Source: Paragyromitra xinjiangensis
Lineage: Eukaryota > Ascomycota > Pezizomycetes > Pezizales > Discinaceae
Direction: 5' to 3'
NCBI GenBank assembly: GCA_038503065.1
Contig: JBCAMK010000001.1
Location: forward strand, 4,030,001 to 4,094,000
DNA length: 64,000 bases
Shown here: positions 38,390 to 49,498 of the stretch, one piece after another
Layout of the letters: every line of letters starts with the position of its first letter
How positions within the stretch are numbered: the stretch's first letter is position 1
The notes under the pieces: model-generated
What the model was told of the DNA's origin: nothing
What the model saw: only the letters and a program-made list of their open reading frames with translations
The model's database searches: none
Position numbers and translations under genes: made by a program

Positions 38390-39934
38390 GTAAATCATAC
38401 ACGCATCCAACCCTTAGGTTATGACAAGCAGTACTAGAAGCTGAAGGTTAGCAGTGTTATGAGCTCACTATCGCGATTTCTAACATGCACTGTTCGGGAT
38501 GTTAGGCCATACAATTTAGCTCGGTGTAGCTATTTCCTATTATCTATAGGCTCTGTTTTAGCTGTTTCATAGGCCTTTGACTATTTAGCGGGTATTCGGG
38601 CTATGCAGATTGCTTTGGGAGACTGGCAAGCCGTTTGGTAGGGCTCTTTCTACTGGCCAAATGGCTGTATATAAGATCTTGCCTCTAGACCTCGATATCT
38701 ACCATTCACACGAAATTGTTCCGACGTGTGTTGCTGCAGCATGGGGAGAGCGTAAAGTAGGGAGAATGTAGAGGGTTTATTATTGATCGAAGAGTTAGCC
38801 TCCTATAGACCTGGGTATATAGACAGCGTATACTAGAAATTTCCACGATTTCCAGCTCCCAGATTCTTATTACATACCTTAGTATGTACTACAACCTTCA
38901 GCACGACCATAGCAGTACCTGATCAGGAGACTCGAGACTCTGGACTATTATTGATTTTTGAAGGTCCTCGGCGATTATCCTACAAGGCGCTGGTCGCCGA
39001 CCCTGGTTTCTTGATCTTTTTGTTATACACTGTATTGAATTTTGTATTGCCATCACTATCTTTTGAATATCTATAGAGACCCGAGTACCGTCAATATAGT
39101 TTTATAGTAGAATCATGCTAGGCGTGATGTCTAGAATAGACCCAGCCTATCAATATTTCGGCTGTAGGGCCCTTCAACAGCCACCCCTCACCACCCGAAA
39201 CATACCACTCCCTATCAGGCGGGTCTAGTGCGCTGGTATGGGTGAAGCGTACGTTGGGGAGGATTTGACGTAGAACAGTCTCGAGTTTAGCTTTCATAGT
39301 GGATGTAGCAGTTGATTGTCTAGGAGGCCTAGGTCATTTCTTCAGGTGCTTAGTATCTCGTTTATTAAAGGCTTTCTTCAATCTCCCTATTGTTCGTGTG
39401 CTCATCGTTTGTCTAATCGGATTGGCACGTGATATCCTTGGTGAGTTATGCTGTAGTGTATGTTAGGTGATTAGATATGTTTTGAGACTCTTCGTTTATC
39501 TATGATTTCATCATTGGTGTTGGGCTCTGATCCCGTTGACTGATTGATCTTCATTTGTACGCTTATAGAGTTCGCCTAGGGGTTCAAATCCGGTATCTTC
39601 GAGAGCGGAGACGGGGTATATAAGGGCCCGAGGTTACGATGTACCGCCTGACGGGCAGCAGATAAGTTTATGGGAGGTGTCTTAGGTATGTAGTGTATAC
39701 TGATCTAACGAAGGGTAGATAATTCACAAGTTTATGTTCCTTAGGCTGATCCGAAGTAACTTGTATCTGAATATTGTGGACGGGGTTTCATCCATTTCCC
39801 CCACTCCACGACACATCACTCGCCACACTGTTCTCCAACCCCAACCTCACCTCATTTCCCTCAGTCCATCAGCTCAAACCTTCTCCTTTACCCAACCGAC
39901 GTATTTCCCCCTTACTCCTAACCCATCTATCGCG

Positions 39935-40330
39935 ATGAACCCCCAGAGCTTGACTCCCAAGCGCTCTCTCTACGACATCCCATCCACCAAACCGCGTCTA
40001 TCGCTCCGCAGGGTCATAGATAAGATCGCAGAGTTCCTCAACACCAATAACATATACTGGACGGGAATCGAGCTCCAGCCAAGCTCAGGCAGCGGTACTC
40101 TCAGTCCCGGAGGATCTGGGATGGTTCCAGCGGGGAAGTTGTTGCGGATATACCTTAACGACCCCGAGGAGCCAACGGCGGTTAGCTATCTGTTTCAGCA
40201 GAGTGGCTTTGTGACTGAGCAGTTGCCGGATGGTATCGAGAGGGTGGAGTTTGTGAAGGTTCAGTATGAAGAGGGTGTTTTGGCTTCTCCGAGGGAGAGG
40301 AATCGACGGAGGGATTCGGAGGAGGAGTAG
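39935..40330 (+). CDS. Small conserved-looking protein of unknown function
   Basis: Not recognised. The frame gives 131 aa from the ATG at 39935, chosen because the upstream in-frame part (from 39734) reads like a C-rich fungal leader (repeated CCAACC/CACCTCA). Residues 1-25 are basic and Ser/Pro-rich. Residues about 25-110 look like a compact folded unit with a helix (RRVIDKIAEFLNTNNIYW), a Gly/Ser loop and strands (LLRIYLNDPEEPTAVSYLF; ERVEFVKVQYEEG). The last 15 residues are a charged RRR-DSEEE tail. No intron is needed. The coding strand goes from C-rich to G-rich, like the neighbouring genes, which supports translation. It has no catalytic signature. Confidence 0.55.
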   Translation: MNPQSLTPKRSLYDIPSTKPRLSLRRVIDKIAEFLNTNNIYWTGIELQPSSGSGTLSPGGSGMVPAGKLLRIYLNDPEEPTAVSYLFQQSGFVTEQLPDGIERVEFVKVQYEEGVLASPRERNRRRDSEEE

Positions 40331-40832
40331 ATGGTGGGTAGGGGTTGGGGGTGGGATTGGTCGTAAGGTCTTGTATAGAGTATCACGGAATAAATTGAAG
40401 TTTCCCATGGTAGACTTGCTTTCGCTTGCTTGTTTGGGTGCTGGTTGGATGAGTGAGTGAGATATCTCTTCGGTATTTTAATTTGTTTGTAGTGCAGGTC
40501 CTTGTGTAGATCCTATATATGCTGTTGGCAGAACTCTGATAACTCTAGAATCACTACGGCTACCAGAAGCATTTCCAATTGGGCCCTGGATTGCTCCATA
40601 GGATCATCTACAGTAAGGAGTGCACTTGAAGAATCACTGAAGGTCAGTATCCGCCTTCTATCTAAGGGCCTTGGTTCTATAGGGCTCGAGACGTTTTTGT
40701 TTAGAGTCTAAAATACCTGAGTTTATTCTTGATAACAGAGGAACCAAGTACAATGCGGCGTACGGTTAAAGAATCGAGAAACGCGAGACTCGAAGCTCGG
40801 GGCTGCTAGAGTTTTCGACGAAGATTCTAGTA
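40331..40832. other. Intergenic region
   Basis: G/T-rich sequence right after the stop is a likely 3' UTR. Nothing else was recognised before the MITE at 40833. Confidence 0.5.
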
Positions 40833-41007
40833 CAGTACACTCGCCCTATAAGAATATTTTTTTGTAAGAATATTCTTAGCAGAGCACCCCTCGAGGCTAC
40901 CTCATTAGTCCGTATAAACCTTCTTCATTGGGTTAGGCTACCCTTCTTATAAGAATATTCTTCTCCATTCTTGGTCCCGACGGTATTTTTATAGAGCGAT
41001 TGTACTG
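40833..41007 (+). mobile_element. Pogo-like MITE family B, copy 1
   Basis: A 175 bp non-coding element with inverted ends CAGTACACTCGCCCTATAAG and CTTTTTATAG-like GAGCGATTGTACTG. It is flanked by TA at 40831-40832 and 41008-41009. The CAGTA- start and TA target resemble pogo/Tigger-type Tc1-mariner elements. Its interior contains AAGAATATTCTTATAAGAAG-type hairpins and a CTAACCCAAT motif. It matches 60782-60973 in the opposite orientation. It lies 458 bp upstream of the thiolase start. Confidence 0.8.
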
Positions 41008-41404
41008 TAGTAGGGTTGGCCATAAGGTCTTCTTGGAGCACGGTTTCTTGATCCGTTTGCCACATACCATATGAACTGGCATCAAATGGGTTATGTTATA
41101 AAGAATAAATATTGAGCCCCTCACGTCGTTACTCTCCTTGGGGTATGGGACTACTCCAATTCCACCTCCCCATAGGACGATTACACTGTATTAGACATAA
41201 GTATACTCAAGTCATTTTACACGAAGCCTACCATCCGTATGTTAAAAACGAGGCCAGTATCCTGGCTGATAAACCCCGAGTGATAACCCATGAGAGTAAC
41301 ACATCACGCTTAACCTCGGCAAACTCACGTCTCGAACAATCCGTCCTTGCATGCATCACATGCCACAACCGATATAAACCCTTCTCCATGAACCAGATAG
41401 CTAT

Positions 41405-41430
41405 CCACCACCTCCACCACCTCCACCACC
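41405..41430 (+). repeat. CCACCACCT short tandem repeat in the thiolase leader
   Basis: About three copies of a 9-base unit lie 34 bases before the thiolase ATG. This is probably part of the C-rich 5' UTR. Confidence 0.7.
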
Positions 41431-41464
41431 CAATTAACCAAACAACACCACCACAACCCCAACA

Positions 41465-42927
41465 ATGCCTCCAAACGCATCTCCAGTCTATGTCCTCGGC
41501 GTAGGCATGACCAAATTCATCAAACCCCGGGGTAAAGTCGACTACCCAGAAATGGGTTTCGAAGCTGGCATCAAAGCTCTCGTGGACGCGGGAATAAACT
41601 ACGACGATGTAGAGCAAGGCATAGCCTGCTACGCCTACGGCGACTCGACAAGCGGACAGCGGGTGTTCTACCAATTCGGTATACCCCAGAACCCCAATTC
41701 CTCCAACATCATCTAACTCCAACCAGGAATGACCCAAATCCCCATCTACAACGTCAACAACAACTGCTCCACCGGCTCCACCGGCCTCCATATGGCCCGC
41801 CAACTCCTCTCCCACGGCACCACAAACGTAATCCTCGTCGTCGGCTTCGAGAAAATGTTCCCCGGCTCCCTCCAAACCTTCTTCAACGACCGTGTCTCCC
41901 CCATGGACAAATCCTACAAACTAATGCACGCCACACGCGGCATCGAGCCCAACAAACCTGGCGCAGCCCAAATGTTCGGAAACGCCGGAAGAGAGTACAT
42001 GGAGAAACACGGCGCCACCAAATCCGATTTCGCAGAAATCGCCCGGATCAACCACGAACACTCATCTCGAAACCCGTACTCCCAGTTCCGAGACATCTAC
42101 ACACACGAGCAGATCATGACCTCACCGAGTATCTTCGAGCCGTTGACGAAACTCCAATGCTGCCCTACATCCGATGGCGCTGCGGCTGCTGTCCTCGTCT
42201 CTCATGAATGGCTGGAGTCTCACCCGGGGCTGAAACACCGTGCTGTGCTTATCGCGGGACAGTCGATGGCTACGTATGTTTCCCACCCTATCCGCTACGT
42301 CACTAACTCCCCAGTGATTCCCCATCGCTATACTCTAAATCCGCGATCGACCTTGTGGGCTATGATATGACGAAGCGAGCGGCCGCCTCCGCGCTTGCGG
42401 AGGCGGGGGTGTCGGCGTCGTCTATTAAGCTGGTTGAACTGCATGATTGTTTTTCGACGAATGAGATGGTGACGCTTGACGCGCTGGGACTTTGTCCCCC
42501 GGGGAAAGCGCATGAGATGGTTCGGAGCGGGGATATCACGTATGGTGGTCGGGTGGTGGTGAACCCGTCTGGTGGGTTGATATCGAAGGGACACCCACTG
42601 GGTGCGACGGGGCTTGCGCAGTGTGCGGAGCTGGTGTGGCAGTTGAGGGGGCAGGCGGGGGAGAGGTGTGTGGAGGGTGTGGCGGCGGCGTTGCAGCATA
42701 ATTTGGGGCTAGGGGGGGCGGCGGTGGTTACGATTTATAGGAGGGTAGATGGGAGGGGGAGTAGGAGGTTGGAGGGTGCGGAGTTGGAGGCGGTGGAGAG
42801 GGTTGGGGGGAGGGGGTATAATCCGGCGGTGGAGGCTAGAGGGCTGTCGGAGGAGGAGGTGAGGAGGGCGAGGAGTAGGAGGGCTGCGAGTGCTTGGATG
42901 GAGGTGAAGGAGGAGGCGAAGTTGTAG
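41465..42927 (+). CDS. Peroxisomal SCPx-type 3-ketoacyl-CoA thiolase with C-terminal AKL
   Basis: The enzyme is expected to cleave 3-ketoacyl-CoA with free CoA, as in peroxisomal beta-oxidation of branched or sterol side-chain substrates. Exons are 41465..41678, 41727..42273 and 42315..42927, giving 457 aa. Both introns are short (48 and 41 nt) and keep the frame ([30 protein letters not shown]). Conserved residues seen: nucleophilic Cys85 in NNNCSTGS, His297 in [11 protein letters not shown] and His347 in [10 protein letters not shown]. These match the thiolase part of sterol carrier protein X. The C-terminal SCP2 lipid-binding domain is absent; instead there is a charged tail of about 60 residues. 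The last three residues are Ala-Lys-Leu, a classical PTS1 peroxisome signal. Exons 1-2 are C-rich and exon 3 is G-rich. Confidence 0.93.
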
Positions 42928-43005
42928 GTTGAATGTGGTTTGGTTTGTATTGTAAGCGTGGTGTTATTCATGATTAATGGGAAAACTACTTGAGAGATTT
43001 AACTA

Positions 43006-43088
43006 CAGAAGAAGCTTGCTATAAGAATACGCTTGGGACCGAACTTTAGTATTCTTATAGTGAATATTCTTATAGCGAGCTTCTTCTG
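43006..43088. mobile_element. 83-bp palindromic MITE flanked by TA
   Basis: The ends CAGAAGAAGCTTGCTATAAG and its near reverse complement match at 23 of 24 bases. They are flanked by TA at 43004-43005 and 43089-43090. The centre (ACGCTTGGGACCGAACTTTA) joins further TATTCTTATAG repeats, so nearly the whole element can fold into one hairpin. It lies only 79 bp after the thiolase stop and may be transcribed in its 3' UTR. It is closely related to the left part of 22257-22463. Confidence 0.82.
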
Positions 43089-44067
43089 TACTTCAGAGTT
43101 CTTATCACCCGCCGTGAGTACTAACATCACTTCTCAGAAGGATATCACAAAAGCTAGCCAGAATTACCCCACCCAACTACATTTTACCCAATATCTGTAC
43201 CCAGACCCTCGGTGCCATAATCCAAATGGCTAGATGCACTTAATTATTATTTATCTATCTACTCCAGACCCTTGCAGGAATCTAAAGAGCAGTCGGGCTT
43301 ACAAAACCGAGTGACCATCGATGATCCATGATCCAACCCAAACCACCTACCAAAACCACCTCGTAAAACCACTCCACACCCACCTTAATACGACAAATCT
43401 CTACGTACTACTCCACTAGACCGTTCCCACCAGCCCGTTCACCCTCTGATCAAGAGTATCTAGAACTGGGTTATAAGGCCTCAGTTGAGTACTTGATTAC
43501 TCAACCACGAGCTCACATTTCTATCCACGTTTTCCAGCACCATACCGTACAGCGGAAATAAAGGATATAATTTACTAGTCCTGGGTTACTCTCACTCACT
43601 CTCACTCACTCTCACTCACTCTCACTCACTCTCACTTACTCTCACCCCCGCTCCATCGCTCATACTCCATACTCCATACCATAGTAAAACCGCAAGTACT
43701 ACTAGCAACCGTTAATTGGAGCTACCTCACCCCCCCACCAGAAGCGAATAAAAAAGCAGCAAACATAACTACATCTCCCATCCATCCTACCTTCCACTTC
43801 AATCCACTCCCACACGATTACCACGAACCCATTGCTATCCAAACACCGCAGAAACAAACTATCATTGCGAACCGAACCATACAGTAGAGGAAGAAAAAAA
43901 CAATCAAGACAGGGATCCAACGCAGATACGATAAGGTATAATGAATACGAAACAGTAAAACAAGAAAGAAAGAAAAAACTCAGGTAGATTAAGATATACG
44001 ACAATCCTATGAAAAACACCTTTGCATCAGTTACTCAACCACTCTTCCTCCCATTCCCTCCCTACCA
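43089..44067. other. Convergent intergenic region
   Basis: It separates the 3' ends of the thiolase (plus) and the Ser/Pro-rich gene (minus). Apart from the minisatellite at 43591-43640, nothing was recognised. Confidence 0.5.
43591..43640. repeat. Minisatellite, CTCACTCACT unit, 5 copies
   Basis: Four perfect copies of a 10-base unit and a fifth with one change (CTCACTTACT), with partial units on each side. Confidence 0.95.
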
Positions 44068-45303
44068 CTACTTCTCCCCCTCATCCTTATGTCCAAACAC
44101 GCCATGCCAAACACCAACATTCGAGCTCCCATCCCTCATACTCTGCCCCTCTCCAGCCTCCCCATCACCCACACTCAAGCTTCTCCTCCTCTCACCCCCA
44201 TCATCCACCGTCTCATCCACCTGTTCCACCGTCTCGTCCTGGTTCTCAACCCACGTGCTTCTCCGGCTGAACCCCACCAAACTCTCTCTATTCCCCGCGA
44301 TCGTCATTCCAGTGCTCGATAACTCCCCCATGATGCTCCCGCTGAAATCCCTCATGCTGCTTGCGTCGCCTCGAGTTGTGAACGACGTCGCGCCGTAGAG
44401 CGAGCCGCGTTCGAATCCGGTTGATAGGACGGATAGTGGGAGTGACTCGCGGGAACCCCCCCAGAGGGATGAGGGCGCGAGGGCGCGGACGGAGGCGTCG
44501 GTGTCGAGGGAGTGGCGACGCCGTCGTTTGGATGATGAGGCGAGGGTTATGATGGATGCGTTATCGGTGAGGAGGCCGCCGGCAGTAGCGGTGGAGTAGT
44601 TGATTGGGTGGAGGGTGGAGGCGGAGTGGGGGGTTGGGCCGGGGGAGGATGGGGGGTTGGTGGGGGTTGATGGGAATTGGTGGTGGAAGAGAGTTGGTGG
44701 GGCGTTTGGGTTGTGGTGGTGGTTGGGGTGGGGGTTGTAGTGGGGGTCGAGGAGAGAGCCGGGAGCGGTGGATTGGATGGTTGTTAGTGTGGTTGTGAGG
44801 GAGCGGATGCTGGGGGTTGGGGAGGAGAAGGTGGATGCCGTTGCGGTGGTGGCGGTTATGGCGGATGGGGCGGGGCGGTGGGATTTCTCGGAGGTTATGG
44901 TTGGGGAGCGGTCGCCGGAGGAGGCGGAGATGGTGCTGGAGATTGAGTGGGTTGAGGCGTGGTGGTTCGGGCCGAAGGAGATATGGCTGGGGGAGGAGGT
45001 GGAGGAGGTGGAAGGGGGTGCCTGGTCGATGGGTTTCCCGGCTTTGTAGGGGTAGTAGGGGGAGTAGGGCGAGGGGGAGGGACAGGAGGCGGCGCGACCA
45101 CCGGAGGCGGTGCGGGTGTGGGTACTGTTTGCGGTGTGGTTTTTGAGCGAGGCGAGGCGCTTCATGAGCGAGCTGAAGGGCTTGCGGCCTTTGTGGTGTC
45201 GTTCGTTGGCTAGGGGAGTGAGCTTTGTGTGGCATTGGGGGGATGGGAGCGGGGGATTACCAGTCGCGGTGGGAGCCGGATGGCGCGAGATGTCAGTAGC
45301 CAT
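44068..45303 (-). CDS. Ser/Pro-rich ascomycete protein of unknown function
   Basis: A single-exon frame of 411 aa. Long low-complexity stretches rich in Ser, Thr, Pro and His alternate with blocks that look conserved and that I recall from uncharacterised filamentous-ascomycete proteins: IRSLTTTLTTIQSTAPG, HHQFPSTPTNPP, then ATAGGLLTDNASIITLASSS followed by KRRRRHSLDTDASVRALAPS and SLWGGSRESLPLSVLS. RRRRHS and RRS motifs could be basic-directed kinase sites or a nuclear signal. There is no signal peptide, membrane segment or enzyme motif. Similar proteins are sometimes labelled as cation-channel-like in databases, which nothing in this sequence supports. The gene converges with the thiolase and diverges from the TCF25 gene. 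The coding strand goes from C-rich to G-rich. Confidence 0.8.
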   Translation of the reverse strand: MATDISRHPAPTATGNPPLPSPQCHTKLTPLANERHHKGRKPFSSLMKRLASLKNHTANSTHTRTASGGRAASCPSPSPYSPYYPYKAGKPIDQAPPSTSSTSSPSHISFGPNHHASTHSISSTISASSGDRSPTITSEKSHRPAPSAITATTATASTFSSPTPSIRSLTTTLTTIQSTAPGSLLDPHYNPHPNHHHNPNAPPTLFHHQFPSTPTNPPSSPGPTPHSASTLHPINYSTATAGGLLTDNASIITLASSSKRRRRHSLDTDASVRALAPSSLWGGSRESLPLSVLSTGFERGSLYGATSFTTRGDASSMRDFSGSIMGELSSTGMTIAGNRESLVGFSRRSTWVENQDETVEQVDETVDDGGERRRSLSVGDGEAGEGQSMRDGSSNVGVWHGVFGHKDEGEK

Positions 45304-47556
45304 TACGACGATTGCTGCGAGGAGGTGGAGGTGTTGTGGAGGAAAACCGCGATGAGACGAGCGGGGGTTGAGAAGGCGGTGAGGGAGGAGAGGATAGAAG
45401 AGACGAGAGGATTGAACGGGGATATTCTCTCAACTGGGGTGGAGTGGTGGAGTGGAGTGAAGAGTGGAGAGAGTCTCAGTGGTGATAGCTAAGCTCTGAT
45501 TGTCTCCAGGGGTTTCTGTCTGGCGATTGGAATGGGGATATCTTGGCGATGCAGGACATGGGAAGTCACTCGAGTTGGAGATGTGAATCTTGAATCTGGA
45601 TGTCTCCTCTGTTCTTCTACTATCTACCACTCAACGGGCAAGAAAGTGTGAGACAGCCGAATATATTAATTATTTAAAGTAGTATAATGAAAGCGAATGC
45701 TGCCGTCTTGTCCACCTTTTACTTCAATACATGTCTCTACTCTTTCTGGTTTTGAATCTACCAGAATATTTTCTATCACTTCCCTATTTTACACAACCTG
45801 ATTATACAACCTTTCCCAATAGTTATTCCAAAACTAACCGAGCGACATGCTCTGAGAGCTCTAGCGATATCTCTGGAAACTCATGCAGTTGACTGCACAC
45901 TAGCGTTCCCAACTTCAGATGCATGTCCAACTCTCACCGGTTTCCAGAGGTGTGAATAGTTTTTGGGCCCAAAGTATGATTTAGAGTTGAGCGAAAGCCG
46001 GGCGTTTGCGAGCATGCTCGGCCGACAAAGTTACCGTTTTCAACCTGGCCTAATGATCCGAACCGGTTATGATTTTCTCCGCCTCCGAGATTAGTTTCCC
46101 CTCTTAGGCCTCCGAAGGAAGGGTTTAGGGTTTAGGGTAAGGAGGTGTTAGAACTTGCAAGTTACTACTGAGTTTTATATTTATAATATGCCGAGAGACG
46201 CGGCGACTAGTAATCCCATTGTCAAGATTGAATACATTGCTAGGTTCTCTAGTCCAAACTCTTGGACTAAATAGACTGCAGATCAGCTTCAATGCATCAT
46301 TTCTGATGTGTAGTTATCACAGCACTGAAACGGCCAAGAATCTGCCAATGAATTTGACATCGCTAGAGATTTCCCGGATCGTCGTGTCTCAGTAAATTCG
46401 ACCTATATGTTACGAGGAACCTTGTCATGAAGGTTGTTTCCAAATCAGGCGTGAATGAGAATTCCTGTCTTTTTGCGGACTCTTTGATTGTTATGGACTA
46501 TGAGAATTGAAGGATGCTGTTTCCCTGGGGTGAATAGGAGCCTATTCGGTTGGCCTTTGGAGTTCAATATGATGATTTGGTGATACCCGTTGAAAGGAGC
46601 GTCGAATTAGCTGGTTGAATGGAATTTATCGTGTAACCTAGCGCTGTGTAGCTGAAGAAAGGAATGTTCAGGTTCAGAGAAAAGTGTCTGAGGATTTACA
46701 TGTTAGTACGGATAAGCAGGTTTAGGGATGGGACTCACTCGATAGTTCTGTTAGGGTATTGCGGGGATCATCTGCTGGTTGTATTCGATGGATTGCATGT
46801 CGCACGATGGGGATGATGGATGTTGGATGGAAAGTTGTCGGTGATTTGGAGGGGAATGAATAACGGTGTACGAAGAGATGTTCGTGAATTGACTGCTGTA
46901 GCGATGGAGGTAATATGAATCAAAGAAAGAGGGACAGGAACGAATATCATCTTTAGAGATGTGAATGTTGAAATAACTGGTGGGAAGATGAATCGGGTGT
47001 TGAATAACTTTTGTCTGTGTAGATGTTTGTGGTGGTGGGAGGGTGGGGGATTCTCAGCCAGAAGATGTACTGGGCTCTAGGGCAAAGAGACGTCTGCCCC
47101 AATGTCTGCCCCAGCTTCTTTCCAGGCGGCGCCAAACCTTGAATTTTGCTGGAAGAGCCTCAACCTCTTAACCTAGTAGGAGGTCTGCTGTCCTCATATC
47201 TCCTGGGATTCTCTAAATCTCTGATAAAATCATCAATTTGCCTAGTGAATGATACTTATTCTCATATTTGCTCAAACGGGTGGGTTAGATTTCTGGATCC
47301 ACCAACCATTACAGCCCTTAGACCCTAATGTTATTCTAAACCCAAGATAATTTACCAACTCTGTTTAAATCACCTCCAACTCTCTGATTCCATCCATTCC
47401 CATCTAAATAACACGAACCATCACTCGCTAGGCAACAGCTTTCCTCCAAGTTACCCGGCCTCAAATCCTCCGCCTTCCCACCAAAGCCTCAACTTAGACA
47501 GCTTTCCTCCAATCTCATAAACAGTATACCACCACAACCACCACAACCACCACCTA
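45304..47556. other. Divergent intergenic region, 2.25 kb
   Basis: It should hold the promoters of the minus-strand Ser/Pro-rich gene and the plus-strand TCF25 gene. The TCF25 leader contains CCACAA repeats just before the ATG. No other gene, RNA or transposon was recognised. Confidence 0.5.
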
Positions 47557-49498
47557 ATGTCCGGCCGCGCAGTCCGCAAAGCCCTCCGCCAGCGCGAGCT
47601 CGCAGCGCTCTCCCAAAACCCCCAACCTGACCCAACCGAATTCGCAGACTCAGACCCCGAAGACACGCCACCCCCAAAACCCAGTCTATTCGCACTCCTT
47701 AACACCACCGAAGACTCAGAGTCCGAGCCTGAACCCTCAGAAGACGAGCCCGAAACCCCAGTACCACAAAAACAGCAACCAGAACCAACACCCTCGAAGA
47801 AAAAGAAGAAAAAGAAGAAGGGGAAATCGAAATCGAAATCTACACCAGCTCTGGAAAATGGAGAGGACGAAATCGATGCTGCGCTGAGGGAGCTGAATCT
47901 GCAGAATCCGGCCCATACTGAGGCTGAAGCGCGGGTGCTGGAGCAGAAGTCGTTGTCTGAGATTTTGAAGGTTGATTCGAGGAATTTTGATGCTGCAAAG
48001 GAGATGCGTGGGTTGTTTGGAAGGGTGGCGTTGAATGGTGCTGACGATTCTGGGGATGGAGGTGGTGTGGGAAGAGGGGGAGGAAGAGGAAGAGGGGGAG
48101 AGAGAGGAAGAGGGGGAGGGAGGGGAGCAGGGAGAGGTTTGAACCGGCGGAATCCATTCCTACAAGCAAAGGAGGAATGGCCTGTTGGTGGGAGTGGTGG
48201 ATTAGGAATGGAAACAGTGAGCTCAGGACTAGATGGCACAACAGAATTCCGGTTCGTACATAGTTCCGGATATCAAGACGTACAGCGACAATTCATGATG
48301 TGCGTCGCATCGATGGGTACGTCCCCCTCCCTCTCCCTCAAGACTACAACTAACCCATCCAGACCCCAACCGTCTCATCGAGCTCCTCCGCCACAACCCC
48401 TACCACATCTCTACCCTCCTCCAAGCCTCCGAAATCTTCGCCCAACAACGCGACCACACAATATCCGGCGACCTCCTCGAACGCGCACTCTTCACCTTCG
48501 GCCGCTCCCTCCACTCCACATTCTCCACACACCTCTCCGCCGGCACCGCCCGTCTCTCCTTCCTCCGTCCCGAAAACCGCGAATTCTGGCTCTGCGCCTT
48601 CCGCTACCTCCGCAACCTCCAAATGCGCGGTACCTGGCGAACAGCCGAAGAATTCACCAGACTCCTACTATCCCTTAGTCCCGAATCCGACCCCTACGGC
48701 ATGCGTCTCTGTATCGACTTCGCGGCCCTCAAAGCCCGTCAACCCGACCACCTCCTCCAACTCATCTCCCACCCTGTCCTTCGCGACCAATACGCTCAGC
48801 TCCCGAATATGGCATACTCGACTGCTCTAGCGTATAAACAGCTAGACCAAGACGCCGCCGCGAGGGAGTATCTCGCGAAAGCGATGGTGAAATTCCCTTG
48901 GGTCGTGTCACGACTCTACTCCGAGCTCGGAATCGATACAGACCTTCCAGCCGCACTATGGGGTGTTCTACCACCTGAAACAGACCGACTACAAGCCCTG
49001 CTCGCGGAACTCTACGTGGTGCGTTCCAAAGACCTCTGGAAAGAACCCGAGGCTACACGATTGCTCCTCGAGGTCGCAGGGACGATCTATAACCTCCCTA
49101 AGAAATCACACTTGAAGCCGTTAGAAGGAGACGAGGTGTATGAAGGCGTTCCGATCGATATCGCGCGACATGTGCTAGTGACGGATATACCGAGTGTGAC
49201 GGCGTTGCTCCCGCGAGAGTTCACGCGCAGGGAGAGTCCGGGGTATGATCCGTTGTCGCCGCGGGAGGAGGTGAGGAGTTATGATGTTGAGGTGCCGGAT
49301 ACGGCGCCCGGGGCGGTGGAGGAGGGGAGGGAGGGGTTGTTGAGGGAGTTTTTGAGGAGTTTGTTTCCGCATATGGAGAGGGGGGAGACGCCGAGTGAGG
49401 AGGAGGTGAGGAGGGTTTTGAGGGAGAGGGGGTTTGAGTTGGAGGTGGGAGATTTACTTGCGGAAGAGGAGGAGGGAGTGGGGAGGGTTAGGATGTAG
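47557..49498 (+). CDS. TCF25/Rqc1 family protein (ribosome quality control)
   Basis: The yeast relative Rqc1 works with Ltn1 and Cdc48 to clear stalled nascent chains from 60S ribosomal subunits; vertebrate TCF25/Nulp1 is the same family. Exons are 47557..48316 and 48363..49498, with a 46-nt intron (donor GTACGT, acceptor TCCAG) that joins CVASM to DPNRLIELLRHNPYH. Length is 631 aa. The N-terminus is acidic and Pro-rich, with a Lys block at 81-90. A Gly/Arg repeat region (172-194) may bind RNA. From about residue 220 the conserved TCF25 region runs through EFRFVHSSGYQDVQRQF, LLQASEIFAQQRDHTISGDL, ALFTFGRSLHSTF, LRPENREFWLCAFRYL, YGMRLCIDFAAL and PNMAYSTALAYKQL. The C-tail is acidic. Each exon starts C-rich and becomes G-rich. 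The family call is secure; the RQC role is by homology. Confidence 0.92.

Larger units (their letters stand above)
31037..39934. other. 8.9 kb region without a recognisable gene
   Basis: The first about 700 bases are pyrimidine-rich on the kinase strand and are likely its promoter and leader. The rest is not especially AT-rich, yet I find no domain, no good exon chain, no transposon ends and no tRNA. Simple repeats occur: a GGCA run at 32144-32177, A-rich tracts at 33639-33670 and a TAGA run at 38363-38389. Frames such as 32025-32456 come from the repeat and overlap frames on the other strand. The region could hold long non-coding transcripts or distal regulatory sequence. Confidence 0.5.

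Noticed and set aside
39575..39600. tRNA-like B-box string GGGGTTCAAATCC
   Set aside because: The flanking bases do not form a T-stem, and no acceptor stem or D-arm was found upstream.
44561..45235. Long His/Pro/Arg- or Gly/Arg-rich frames overlapping the Ser/Pro-rich gene
   Set aside because: Shadow frames produced by the strong base skew of the real 411-residue gene.
46121..46137. Telomere-like GGGTTTAGGGTTTAGGG
   Set aside because: Only two 7-base units in an interstitial position; the usual ascomycete repeat is TTAGGG. Probably chance.
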